64,000 bases of DNA from Favolaschia claudopus (taxonomy: Eukaryota > Basidiomycota > Agaricomycetes > Agaricales > Mycenaceae): positions 1 through 64,000 of the forward strand of contig JAWWNJ010000175.1 of assembly GCA_037176885.1 (NCBI GenBank). The letters run 5' to 3'. The position numbers and the translations under genes are program-made. Positions 20,814 through 30,426 of the stretch are shown piece after piece. A model generated the notes under the pieces. It had not been told where the DNA came from. It made no database searches and saw only the letters and a program-made list of their open reading frames with translations. Within the stretch, counting starts at the first letter, position 1, and each line of letters starts with the position of its first letter.

Positions 20814-23164
20814 CTCCCACTCGAGGTAAACCGTAATCCCAAGGCTCTTGCAAACTTCCAATGCTTTTCCCGGGAAAGAGGTTTAGTAAGGATGTCGGCC
20901 ACCATGTCGTGGGTAGACACGTAGCGAATGACGGCCTCGCCTTTTGCCACAATGTCGTCGCGAATGAAGTGGTATTTGCGCTGTATGTGTTTGGTGCGTG
21001 CTCGGAATTGTGGGTCCCGACAGAGGATGATAGCTGCTTGATTATCACAGAAGAGTTCTGTGGGTCCGCGCTGCTCGTGGCCGACTTCTGCAAAGAAGGT
21101 GCGCAACCAGGCTAGGTGCTGCCCGGCGTTTGACAGTCCAATGTATTCTGACTCAGTTGAGGATAGGGCAACCATGCCTTGCCGTTTGCTGGACCAGCCC
21201 AATGCTCCTCGACCAGATATGAATGCGTATCCGGAGGTGGATCGAGAAGTCTCGTTGTCACCAGACCAGTCGGCGTCAGAGAACCCGTGGAAGTCAAGAT
21301 CCCCAGCAATGTCCGAGCCGTCGAAGCACAGCTCAAGGTCACGAGTATACTTCATGTAGCGCAGGCCGCGCTTTGCAGCTTCCCAGTGGCATGCTTTGGG
21401 GTTTGCACTGTACCGTCCAAGCACGCCAACAAGGTATGCCAAGTCAGGTCGTGTCCCCTGGACAGCATACTGAATTGAGCCAACCACAGTAGCGTATGAC
21501 ACTGTCTCTCCGTTTATGGTCTGTTGGAGTAGTGTGGTGTTGTCGACGGGGTCTTCAGCAGTGAGGCGAGGGGTTGTAGCCATTGGAGTCTTTGACGGGT
21601 TACAGTCTGCCATACCGCAACGCTTAAGGACAGCGTCAATGTACTTCGTTTGGGAAAGGGAGATAGTGCGTCGCTGTCGGTCCCGTTTGATCTCGATCCC
21701 GAGGATGAACGAAGCAGCTCCAAGGTCCCGCATCTTGAATGTGGATGCGAGGAGAGCTTTTATCTCGTCCATGTATGGACGGGATGAGGCTGCAAGCAGT
21801 AGGTCGTCAACGTAGACCACCAAGTAACATATTTCCCCTTTCTTTCCCTTGAAGACGTACAGGCATGTCTCCGCGTCCAGCCGGTATGCACCAAGCTCCA
21901 GCAGTTTTGCGTCAAGTGTGACATTCCACACGCGACCAGCGTCTTTCAGACCATAGAGGGAACGTTTGAGTCGCCAACAGAACCCATCTGGAATATCCAC
22001 TCCCTCCGGCGGTGAGACGTAGATGGCGTCCTCGAGGACACCGTTGAGGTATGCAGTGGATACGTCCATCTGGTCCAGCTCCAGGTCGTACTTGGCAGCC
22101 AGCAAGCAGATGATGCGGATGGACTCAAGGTTCGCAACGGGGGCAAAGGTCTCCTTGAGGTTTCCACCCTGCTGTCCAAAATCCCGGGCGACGATACGGA
22201 GCTTGTATCGTTCGATGTTCCCCTTGCTGTCCAGCTTTATGCGCATGACTGGTTTGGTGCTGATTGGTTTGACTCCAGCGGGTGTGGGGACGATCTCATA
22301 GACATCGTTCTCAGCCAAGTTTCCCATCTCCTCCGCAAGTGCCGCCCTCCACTTATCAGCGTCAGGTCCGCTGAATGCCTCAGTGAGTGTAGCGGGAGTG
22401 GGAATTTCACTTGGGCCGCTATTGGCTACGCCAGCGAAGAAGGCGTCGTCAATGTCAATGAGCTCGATTTCAGGTTCTTCCTCAATGATTTGTGGAAGGT
22501 CGGCGACTTGGAGGGGAGGGGATTCTGGCTCGGCCGGCTGAGGCAGCGGTTCGGGTTTCCGGAGCTGCTGAGGGCCATCTGACTTCTGTAGAAGGTTTCG
22601 GTTTCGATCCGCTGGTTTTCTGGCACGTTCTCCTCGTCGGAGCGTGGGCTCGTCAGGCTTTGGCAGAGCTGGGACCGGTACTGGTGGTGCGACGACGGTG
22701 GGTAGTGGACGTGGTGACGCAATGGGATTTTTCCTGCGGGCAATGTGCTCAGAGATGGAAGTAGGGTTTACTGGTACAGGAATGCGAGAGGGTGTTTCGC
22801 GTTTTACTGTGCTGATAGTCTCTGTGTCTGTCTCCCCCCCTTGCCGAATGGAAAAAGTCCCTGGTGCTCCCACTGGCTCGACATCGTCAATCACGCTCCC
22901 ACTGTCTGAGGGCTCCCTCTCCTGTTCAGGACGGAACAAGAACTCCCACTGAGTTTGGGGTGCAGGGTCCTGAAGGACAGAGGTGTCTGTTTCCCCTGTC
23001 TCATCGAAGCGGACATGTCGGCTGTGGAAGATGGCCTTGGTCTTTACATCCAGGAGGCGATATGCCTTCTTCCCATCCCCCACATCACCATTACCATAGC
23101 CAAGCATGATGCACTGGCGGCCACGGTTGGAGAACTTCCCGACACGCTTGTCCTTTGGTATCAA
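20777..23164 (-). CDS. Copia reverse transcriptase-RNase H
   Basis: 795 codons from the first Met (23164); the frame is open a little upstream (PIQFRPFGCTGYALIPK), which is the segment after the integrase core. Next come KFSNRGRQCIMLGYG and a Pro/Glu-rich linker. RT blocks follow: RYKLRIVARDFGQQ, DVSTAYLNGVLED, SLYGLKDAGRVW and the catalytic YVDD (LVVYVDDLLL). RNase H has DADW, STESEY and DNQAA, and a late HDMVADILTKPLSREKHW. All catalytic motifs are intact. It is separated from Gag-protease by a frame change at the deletion junction, so a normal polyprotein cannot form. Confidence 0.9.
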   Translation of the reverse strand: MIPKDKRVGKFSNRGRQCIMLGYGNGDVGDGKKAYRLLDVKTKAIFHSRHVRFDETGETDTSVLQDPAPQTQWEFLFRPEQEREPSDSGSVIDDVEPVGAPGTFSIRQGGETDTETISTVKRETPSRIPVPVNPTSISEHIARRKNPIASPRPLPTVVAPPVPVPALPKPDEPTLRRGERARKPADRNRNLLQKSDGPQQLRKPEPLPQPAEPESPPLQVADLPQIIEEEPEIELIDIDDAFFAGVANSGPSEIPTPATLTEAFSGPDADKWRAALAEEMGNLAENDVYEIVPTPAGVKPISTKPVMRIKLDSKGNIERYKLRIVARDFGQQGGNLKETFAPVANLESIRIICLLAAKYDLELDQMDVSTAYLNGVLEDAIYVSPPEGVDIPDGFCWRLKRSLYGLKDAGRVWNVTLDAKLLELGAYRLDAETCLYVFKGKKGEICYLVVYVDDLLLAASSRPYMDEIKALLASTFKMRDLGAASFILGIEIKRDRQRRTISLSQTKYIDAVLKRCGMADCNPSKTPMATTPRLTAEDPVDNTTLLQQTINGETVSYATVVGSIQYAVQGTRPDLAYLVGVLGRYSANPKACHWEAAKRGLRYMKYTRDLELCFDGSDIAGDLDFHGFSDADWSGDNETSRSTSGYAFISGRGALGWSSKRQGMVALSSTESEYIGLSNAGQHLAWLRTFFAEVGHEQRGPTELFCDNQAAIILCRDPQFRARTKHIQRKYHFIRDDIVAKGEAVIRYVSTHDMVADILTKPLSREKHWKFARALGLRFTSSGSVETNGKRASQT

Positions 23165-24417
23165 AGCATATCCCGTGCAGCCGAACGGTCGGAACTGAAT
23201 GGGGTCAACCTTTCGCTTGAACAGGAAATGAGGGAGATCTGGAATGAGGGGAGGTATAGGACGTTCGAGAGTGTGAGGAGTGTCTGTTTGCCTTTGACAG
23301 TGCTGAGGAGCTGAATTTCCCCGATCCCAGTGGCGTCAGCGAACGACTCATCCCCAAAGCGTACTTTTCTCGGGGGGTCAAGCTGCTGAAAGGTCTTAGC
23401 TATGAACCACTCCAGGACCGGTACCATGTGTGTTGACGCGCCGGTGTCAAGGACTGTTGTGTAGACGAGGGCAGGTGTCGTTTCACTCGCAGCATAAGCT
23501 CCAATGCGTTTTGCAAGGTCCTTCGATACAGAGTTTCCGAATGCAGTAACATAATGTCCGCTCTCATCGCCCCCTGCATTTAGCGCCTTCGCCCCATCCT
23601 CCTCCGCCTTCTTCTTGAGGTCGCGGCAGTCCTTGGTGTCATGGTAGCAAAGGCCGTGGACTTGGCACTTCTTTGTGGGGCCACCGGTTTTCTTCCCTTT
23701 GTAGTTCGTCGACGAAGACGGCACTGCAGCTACGAGCGCGGACTCCTGTGGGCCAGTGATGATGGGGTTTCCCAACTCGGCTCTGATGCGCTGCTCAGCT
23801 TCGGAGAACTTGAGCTTTCCGCCCTGGGGGACACTGTTGACGGTCTGGGAGACGAACAGTCTCCACCCAGTTGTGTCTGGCAGTGATTTGAGCAGGATCC
23901 ATGCCATGAACTCATCGTCGACCGGCCGGGACATACTTGTCAGCGTCAGGCTGCCCGATCGAAGTTTGGTGAGGTGGTCGTCGAGCTTGGTGGAAGGGTC
24001 CCACTTGGCCTCTAGCATTTGGACAAGGGTGAAGAACGCGGTGGCACCAACGTTGACCTTCTCGTACTCCTTGACAATGGCATCCCATGTTTCCTTTGCG
24101 CCAGAGAGATGAGCGACGGATATGAGAATGGGGTTGGAGATGAACTTGTGGATGATACCACGAGCTCGGGCATCGCGTACGCGGAAAGAGTCGCGGATAG
24201 CGCTAGTGGAAGTGGTTACGACACCATAGATGGCAGAGACAGTGCTGGCAGATGCAGCTGCAGTTTCTGCGGCCGCCTGAGTCGCCGCGTTGTCCTCCCC
24301 AGAGATGATGAGGCCAACCTTCTCTCGGGCAAACTCTCCCTCCATTCGAATCTTCCAGATTGGATAGTTTTCTGCCCCGACCAGCACCGGAGTGGTGGGT
24401 TCAGATGTAGTCGCCAT
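23161..24417 (-). CDS. Copia Gag-protease polyprotein, truncated after protease
   Basis: The frame has 418 codons from ATG 24417. It opens with the Copia Gag pattern (GAENYPIWKIRMEGEF, then LSGAKETWDAIVKEYE and LLKSLPDTTGW). A Cys/His knuckle-like stretch follows (CQVHGLCYHDTKDC), then the aspartic protease motif VLDTGASTHMV near residue 325 and the NVLYLPSFQISLIS block that precedes the gag-pre-integrase region. After LISCS the sequence jumps to post-integrase DNA in another frame and stops. The usual gag-pre-integrase domain and integrase core are not present. Confidence 0.85.
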   Translation of the reverse strand: MATTSEPTTPVLVGAENYPIWKIRMEGEFAREKVGLIISGEDNAATQAAAETAAASASTVSAIYGVVTTSTSAIRDSFRVRDARARGIIHKFISNPILISVAHLSGAKETWDAIVKEYEKVNVGATAFFTLVQMLEAKWDPSTKLDDHLTKLRSGSLTLTSMSRPVDDEFMAWILLKSLPDTTGWRLFVSQTVNSVPQGGKLKFSEAEQRIRAELGNPIITGPQESALVAAVPSSSTNYKGKKTGGPTKKCQVHGLCYHDTKDCRDLKKKAEEDGAKALNAGGDESGHYVTAFGNSVSKDLAKRIGAYAASETTPALVYTTVLDTGASTHMVPVLEWFIAKTFQQLDPPRKVRFGDESFADATGIGEIQLLSTVKGKQTLLTLSNVLYLPSFQISLISCSSERLTPFSSDRSAARDML

Positions 24418-24548
24418 GTCTGGCGGATGACGTGGCCTGGAGTTGCGAGCGTTTGCAGACTCCTGCGGCTAGTTGGTTTTGCTGTTGAGCTGTGTAGCGT
24501 CCGGCTAGCGTTGCGCAGTGAAACTGGCGTCCTACGGGGCCCATAACC

Positions 24549-24891
24549 TCTCAAAACCGGACGTCCGTCCTAGACAGAATACACGATTAGCTCAGCGTCG
24601 TGTTAGTTAACAACAACAGCTCTATTATGCACCTAGACAGAATACACGATTAGCTAGAGAATACTGTAAGTAATGTATTCCTGGGTACAGAGTAATAGAA
24701 GCCTCACCTCAGCGTCGTGTTAGTTAACAACAACAGCTGAGGAAAAGCTTGGCGCGTGACGTGACGTGACATGTCACCGCTAGCGATGACGCAGTTGGAT
24801 TCAGAGTTGGGGAGCCTGAAATCCACTTGCGTCATAGTTGCCTAAAGATAGATTTTAGGTTTGGCTCGCTCGCTTCCCGTTGGTTTCGACA
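24549..24891 (-). repeat. 5' LTR of the Copia element
   Basis: 343 bp, identical as read to 20471-20813. It lies upstream of the gag-protease frame on the minus strand, followed by a 131-bp leader. Confidence 0.9.
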
Positions 24892-25077
24892 GCACGAGAC
24901 TCAACGCGTCAAGACGCGTATTTTGCGATGTTTGTTGATCGGAACCTTTCTCCGGGGTGTCTGGTACGGCGGCAGCTACGGGAGGAGGATGCCGAGGATG
25001 ACTGGGCAAATTGCCGGTGACGAAACCAACGGATGGAAGGCAGACACCTTCCAAATCCGTTTATTCGAGTAGCTTAG

Positions 25078-25113
25078 AATCTGAACAGGGGGTACCGACC
25101 CCCTGTTCAGATT
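25078..25113. repeat. Perfect hairpin, 16-bp stem and 4-nt loop
   Basis: Arms 25078-25093 (AATCTGAACAGGGGGT) and 25098-25113 are exact reverse complements around ACCG. The hairpin lies inside the short inverted-repeat element, to the right of the Copia insertion. Confidence 0.85.
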
Positions 25114-25369
25114 TAAACATCTAGCAAGGTTTAGAGCGACGGAAACGCAACGTAAGCAAGATCCAAGTCCGATGGGGTCCTCATGGAAGCTTCGGCATCT
25201 CCGCCGGATAGTCGAAAATATTGTAGAAAAGTATCTGGGCTTACGGGAAGTCACCCAGTAGCACCTCTAAAATCACGCATAGACCAAATCTTGATCAATG
25301 ACCGCCCCCTCACTTTAAATTTTTTCTTGTAATACTTGGAATAAGTACCGCTCGCTATATGAAACAAGA

Positions 25370-25425
25370 AGCATGAAGATTTCGGACACTATTTCGTTGG
25401 GTAGCTGTCAAGACGGAATATCGGT
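25370..25425 (-). pseudogene. F-box motif remnant
   Basis: The minus strand reads QLPNEIVSEIFM, the F-box core seen in the 50-64 kb genes, flanked by stops. This is an isolated scrap of the N-terminal region. Confidence 0.5.
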
Positions 25426-25727
25426 ATTCATTGAGATGCTGCTGCGTCAGCTCTCATTCCACTCCTTGGTGGCAGTGGCATTTTGTCGGGCCTTCGGCTT
25501 GGCCTCAATGTGGGCAATGCACTTTCGGTAGGCAGCGGGTGCATCTAGCATGATAAGCAGAGGCAAAATTTAAAACAGAAAACGAGTAAGTAGAGCTATT
25601 CGAGAGCTATGGTTCCTACGCTGTGATGACAAGTGGCAACAAAGTTCTGACAGAGGATGCCGGCGAAGTTTACACGACTTTTGAATTGAAACTTAATCCT
25701 AACCCGGTCTCAGACGCTGCATTCCCG

Positions 25728-27645
25728 TCATCTCATCTCACTGAATTTTCTCCATGATCTCCCAGCGGACAGGTCTACGACAGTCTCATAACTTCCTCTC
25801 GTATTCATCTCCTCCGGGATACCGTCAAAGAAAAAGTTAACCTAAATCGTAGACAGAAATAGCCGAAGCTCGAGCAACTAGAGAGCTTCACCTTCAGCAC
25901 ACAAGCATGATATATAGCGGAGAAACCCACCGCCAATTTCTGGCCAAAGCCTCCCATGTAGCCGCATGAGAACGGCAGCCACGGCCCCGCATTCGGATCG
26001 AAAGACCCATCCGCACGCAACCACCGTTCCGGGACAAACGCACGCACATCCTTCGAGAACCAATACCCCGTCCTCCATCGCTGCTTGCTCAACGCACTCC
26101 GCACCGCATCCAGTCCGTCCAGTCCGTCCGTCACATCCTTCGCGCCATCACTCTCCAGCTGCTGCACCATGGGGATGTGATACCCGAGGAGAACGGGTCG
26201 CGCGTCGTGTCGCCGGCGACGGTGGAGGCGACGCGCGAACAGCGCAAGATCTTGTACAGGACCGCGAAGAGGTAGGGGAGGTTTGCTCCGTCGGAGATCT
26301 CAGCAAAAGTGGGCGCGCGCGTGGAAATGGCGAGGAGCTTGGTGAGGAGCTCAGTCGGAGCTTGTGCTGGACGTCGGAGTGCTTGCAGAGTATCTTGACG
26401 CTCCACTGCATCGTGCTTGCGATAGCTGGGTGCTGCTCAGAATCAAAAATGCGTAGAGAGGACGACACGCACTCCCTGATCCGCCCAATGCCAAGGCCGT
26501 CGACTCATCCATGATCTCCGCCTCGCTGCGCGTCTCAGCTCCCTTCGCCCAATCCTCCTTCTCGCGCCCCAAGATAATGTCAAGGACAGTATCGGCTTTG
26601 CTGGTAGCTGCTTTCTCCGCCTCCCGACCTTCCGACGCGTACTGAGCGCGCGCTGCATGGAGCCTGCCGCGCAGGTAGTCATGCGTGCTCGCGATCGCCT
26701 TCCCCCCCTTGCGATTGAAAGTACGTGTTAGCCATGGCAGGAAGCGTGGAGCGGGGAAGAGCAGGCCGTCACCGATGGTGTCAAATAGAATCTCGAGATC
26801 AGCCGCGAGTTTCGGGATCTCGGGGCGTGCTCAGGGGGATGCGGTGGGATTGGCTTTGAGATGGTCCAGGGACATTCGGACGCCGCTGAACGAGGTGCCG
26901 AAAGTAGTGGAGGCGCACATCAATGGTGGTGAGGCGAAGGTCGTTAAGGACATCGATGACGTCCATTGGGTTGCTGCCTAGGCGCCTGGCACCTACGGAC
27001 CACAGGTCAACGATCTCCTGCATGAGGTCGAAGATTCGGGGACTCATTTGCGCGAGGAAGGGGTTGGTCATTGCTATTCCCAGACTGAGCGAGTTACTGA
27101 GTAACAGCAAAATAAAATAAAAAAAGGTGATTGCGACGTACTAGCGTTCATGATGCCTGAACTGGTAGGGAGAGCCAGCAATCCCTGCGGAATGGGGGCA
27201 GCAAATTTGTGCAAACTAGGTACATGACTAAATTCAAGCGCTCGAGGAAAATGTACAAAGCACTATTAACGAGAACGTTGTGCATCTCCTGCGAGTCCTA
27301 GATATACGCAAATGATCAGAAAAAAGTATGGGCACGATCACTTGGAGGATTTACTGCAAGATCGATCGCTTGGCCGAAACCAAACATTTGGCTGGCCTAA
27401 GATGCGCCGAGGCCAACCACGACCTGAGAAACACGACCAAGTCGCGTAGCAGTGTCATTGAAGGCGTAAGTGATGGAGCCTTTCTCGTTGGCCATCCTGA
27501 TAATGTCGCCGAGAAACCATTTGAGCTTGTTATGTGGAATGAGCGGTAGCGGCGTGGTCTTGCCGGGGCGGTACAAAATGAGGGAGAGAGCTAGAGCAAT
27601 GAATGCCCCGAGGTATAATGAGGTGGAATCCATTGACATGAACAA
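25728..27645 (-). pseudogene. Cytochrome P450 pseudogene
   Basis: The N-terminal exon begins at 27645 with a membrane helix (YLGAFIALALSLILY), then LPLIPHNKLKWFLGDI, typical of microsomal P450s. The middle exons (27078-26140) carry MDVIDVLNDLRL, EAEIMDES and EISDGANLPYLFAVLYKILR. The last exons carry DVRAFVPERWLRADGSFDP and the haem region FSCGYMGGFGQKLA. In a P450 the haem thiolate Cys should stand before FG (FxxGxxxCxG); here it is Gly. A premature TAG (25842-25844) splits the C-terminal LRLFLSTI/VNFFFDGIPEE region. Sequence between about 27400 and 27110 that should hold the N-terminal third is not recognisable. It cannot encode an active monooxygenase. Confidence 0.85.
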
Positions 27646-27979
27646 GTGAATGCCCTCATGAGAGTTATAACCGATGGCCTAGCTTCAAAAAAGGAGGAAG
27701 AGCGTCTGTCTCTCTCCCACATCGGCTGATCTCCGGGACATGACGTTCGGGATAGTTGCCCTCGTTGTCCTCAAAGTCTGTTCCACCCAACGTGTCATAG
27801 AGAGAGTCTGAGAGGAGCAAGAACGACTCGTAGATTACGAGTGACGTGGTGATAAACACCAGAAAACGGACCGAAGCCGATGCGACCTGGTGAGGAAGGA
27901 AGGGAATGGTGCGAGAGAGGAGGTGAGATGCGTAGACGGCGAGGGCACGGCTGCACGGTGGCTGAATCCGGTTCAAGAG

Positions 27980-28740
27980 TCAGACAAAGGAATGCTGCCC
28001 GCATCTCGTAACCACTAGACCCGGGCCGAGGAGGCATCTACGAAGGACAGCAGACGATGCATGCACTTGCGCTTGCCTCGGGGACGTTTCACGATCGCAA
28101 AAGGAATGTACGTGTGAGGATGAAGGAGTCCGCAGCGACTGTACCGAACTCGACTGGCCCGAGCTTCGCCGGCGAAAAAAGTAGCCGTCCGTGCATCTAA
28201 CAGAATGGCGAGCAATGAGTGTCTCCGACACCAAGCACACTGACTGCGACTGCCAGTGCGTTCCTGACGTGCGGTTGCTCATGCGCCGCCGCATCATTCT
28301 TGTCGTATCAAGGTCATGCGCTGCGCAGCACGAACGCCATTCCGCGAGAGATAACAAGTTTCGAAGGCGTGGAGGAGTATTTAAGAAAGGACTAGTACAC
28401 CGCATGCAGTCCTAGCAAGGAATTAGCATCCCCTCGACGGAAGAGAAACAAAAGAGAACGGACTACAGAACGTATACTAATCCCCATACTGCGAGTCCAG
28501 ACTCCGCGCCTCACTGGCGCTGACGGAAGTGAAAGAGGCAGCCCGCGCCCGAAGCTCCGCTATCGATGCCGCTGCAGTGATAAGGAGACTGTCCCGCAGC
28601 TGCCGAATTAGCGCCAGTCCTCGCTCCGTACATTGAGGGAAAGTGAGCGTGGAGTGAGCATGTATGCAGGAACCTTGCGTGTTGTTAGCGAGGGGCCTCG
28701 GTGGACGGAAGTCGTACTCACATACCGCAATTGTCCAGGT
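27980..28740. repeat. Diverged duplicate block, copy A
   Basis: This block aligns by eye, same strand, with 38860-39570, including GCCAGTCCTCGCTCCGTACAT and AACTCGAC..AGCTTCGCCG stretches, with many substitutions and small indels. It overlaps the putative minus-strand exon at 28478-28680. A second shared piece is 29560-29640 against 39890-39970. Confidence 0.6.
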
Positions 28741-29340
28741 TTGTCGGCAATGCAGAAGGGGTAGGTACTACATCCACGTCCGATGGTACAAGATCGAGAG
28801 GCCGAGTGTTTACGAGACTGTGAACAACAGTGAGCGGAAATGAATAGGCAAGGGAAGAGGGACAAAAAGATAGATAAGAGGTGGGTAGGCATACTCCTTC
28901 CATGCTACCGGTGAGGCGGAAAGACAGACGGAGAGGAAGGTGTTCCGCCTTCAAGTGAGACCAACGAGAACGTACCAAAATGAAGGCGTCCGAGGTGAGA
29001 GGGGGCTGTAGTGCTGGGATCAGCGCAAGCTGAAATAGCGGTGCATCCGATTCTGCTCTTGCGGCGAGGGATGGGCAAGCCATGTCGGAGGTTTGCACTA
29101 TAGAAACTTGTCAATTAGGAAGATATATGAGATGAGAGGAGGAGGAAGAGGGTTCATGAAAGCGACAGAAGGCAAGATAGGCTGCTTCTGCGCAGCCAAA
29201 ATTAAGGTCCAGAGAAATGCCGACCTCCCCGCTCCGAGGTGAGAAAGCGAGAATGAAGGGGAGAAGCTGATGAGCATCGGCACACAAAACCAGGATACAT
29301 ACACTCGCTTCAAGTTGACCACACATGTCTAGAAGAACTA
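28478..29340 (-). CDS. Putative multi-exon gene, unrecognised (possibly membrane protein or relic)
   Basis: The best part is the last exon (about 28680 to 28478), reading TERGLALIRQLRDSL and SSVSASEARSLDSQYGD-like sequence to a stop. It joins in frame across a 50-nt intron (GTATGT..CAAG) to a frame with VVHSLVNTRPLDLVPSDV. Upstream minus-strand sequence to about 29340 has hydrophobic stretches with several possible splice sites, but I could not fix one model. The block at 38860-39570 holds a degenerate copy of this exon. The family is not recognised. Confidence 0.25.
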
Positions 29341-30426
29341 CGCCACGCCAGAGTAGCGCTAGAAAGGGCATTAAATCCCGTCAGGAAAGATACCTCGGCG
29401 CCAGACCAAGAGAGTGCATACCGAAAGGCTCTACATAATCACTGGCATTCAAGTTGCGTGGGCGGCACTGGATCCAAAGATTCCAAGCTTGAATTTGTCT
29501 CCTGGGTTCGTCTTGGACCCTTCATCGATGAATGCGACAAGTGCTGGTAGCTCGAAGCATATGCAATGACATGAGTGAAGGTGGAGCAAGACACGTCGGC
29601 ATCGCCGGCAATGTCCGAGCCAGGTCTCGCCAAGCCCTCAAGCACACTCCAAGCACTTTCAGTACTGTCTCATGTGCTCGACCACGACGACTTCCAAGAA
29701 TGATATCATGCAACAAGAATATGCTCTATACCCTGTCAAATGTTTTATGGTGATTGCCCACTGGCAGTGTACTTCGCCCTTCACCGAAGTCCCAGCTTTG
29801 AGATCGACTCTTGAATGCTGAAAAAAGTTGTGAAAACCTGCAATTCAAGCAAAATTCAAGCCTTCATCCACTACTTAGTGCGCTCGTACGCTTCTCCCCG
29901 ACTCTCCTCCTTGGTAACTTTTATGGGCACAATTGTGTTGACAACTTTTCGACGCGGTGAGGTGCGGCAAGGACGCCAGGCTCCGGGATCATACGTACAA
30001 GCCTCCGGAGGGGATGCGAAGATGCAAAGAAGATGATAAGTAATTGCCACAAGATTACAGATATGAATCAAAGCTATGGATGGCTCTCAGTCACCACCCA
30101 CGAATGTCTCGGTTCACGACGAACCGGTCTTGCTCACCGGCTAGAGGCTCGGCGTTCAACTTTTGCGTCTAGAGGGATGGCATCCTAGTGAACTGTCTTG
30201 CGTTTCCTGACAAGCGCGGTGCTCTGTTCTCAAAGGCCATCAACAAACAGACAGATGGGCGAGCTCTACATCGTCCTTTGGTTTCGGATCCTGTTCAGTG
30301 TTCACCGAAAGCACCATGGCAAATACCTGAGATGAGTGGACGTCGTGTGCAGATCTCCGCCTTTTCGCCGGTGAATAAAAAGCAGAGCGAGCCAAGCGAC
30401 CACTGCTTGAGTGTTCCCCCCTGAAT
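29341..30426. other. Spacer, no gene supported
   Basis: It contains the short duplicated piece 29560-29640 and the promoter region of the gene at 30427. Nothing else is recognised. Confidence 0.4.

Larger units (their letters stand above)
20466..24896 (-). mobile_element. Copia LTR retrotransposon, integrase deleted, recent insertion
   Basis: LTRs are 20471-20813 and 24549-24891, 343 bp each and identical as read. A 5-bp target duplication GCACG flanks the element (20466-20470, 24892-24896). In coding orientation (minus) the LTR runs TGTCGAAACC..GGTTTTGAGA, so the 3' terminus is GA rather than the usual CA. A purine run GTGGGAG abuts the 3' LTR. The order gag, protease, RT, RNase H is kept, but the whole integrase is missing (junction near 23215). 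Confidence 0.92.
20250..25257. mobile_element. Short terminal-inverted-repeat element, interrupted by a Copia insertion
   Basis: A perfect 31-bp inverted repeat has arms at 20250-20280 and 25227-25257, with weaker similarity running inward for about 20 bp. Without the Copia insertion and one target copy the element is about 580 bp. Both sides show TA one base outside the arms, compatible with a TA target duplication (Tc1/mariner-like) with one terminal mismatch. No transposase is encoded in the remaining DNA. Confidence 0.6.

Noticed and set aside
20861..24546. Many plus-strand frames of 60-175 codons across the Copia element
   Set aside because: They are antisense shadows of the Gag-protease and RT-RNase H frames.
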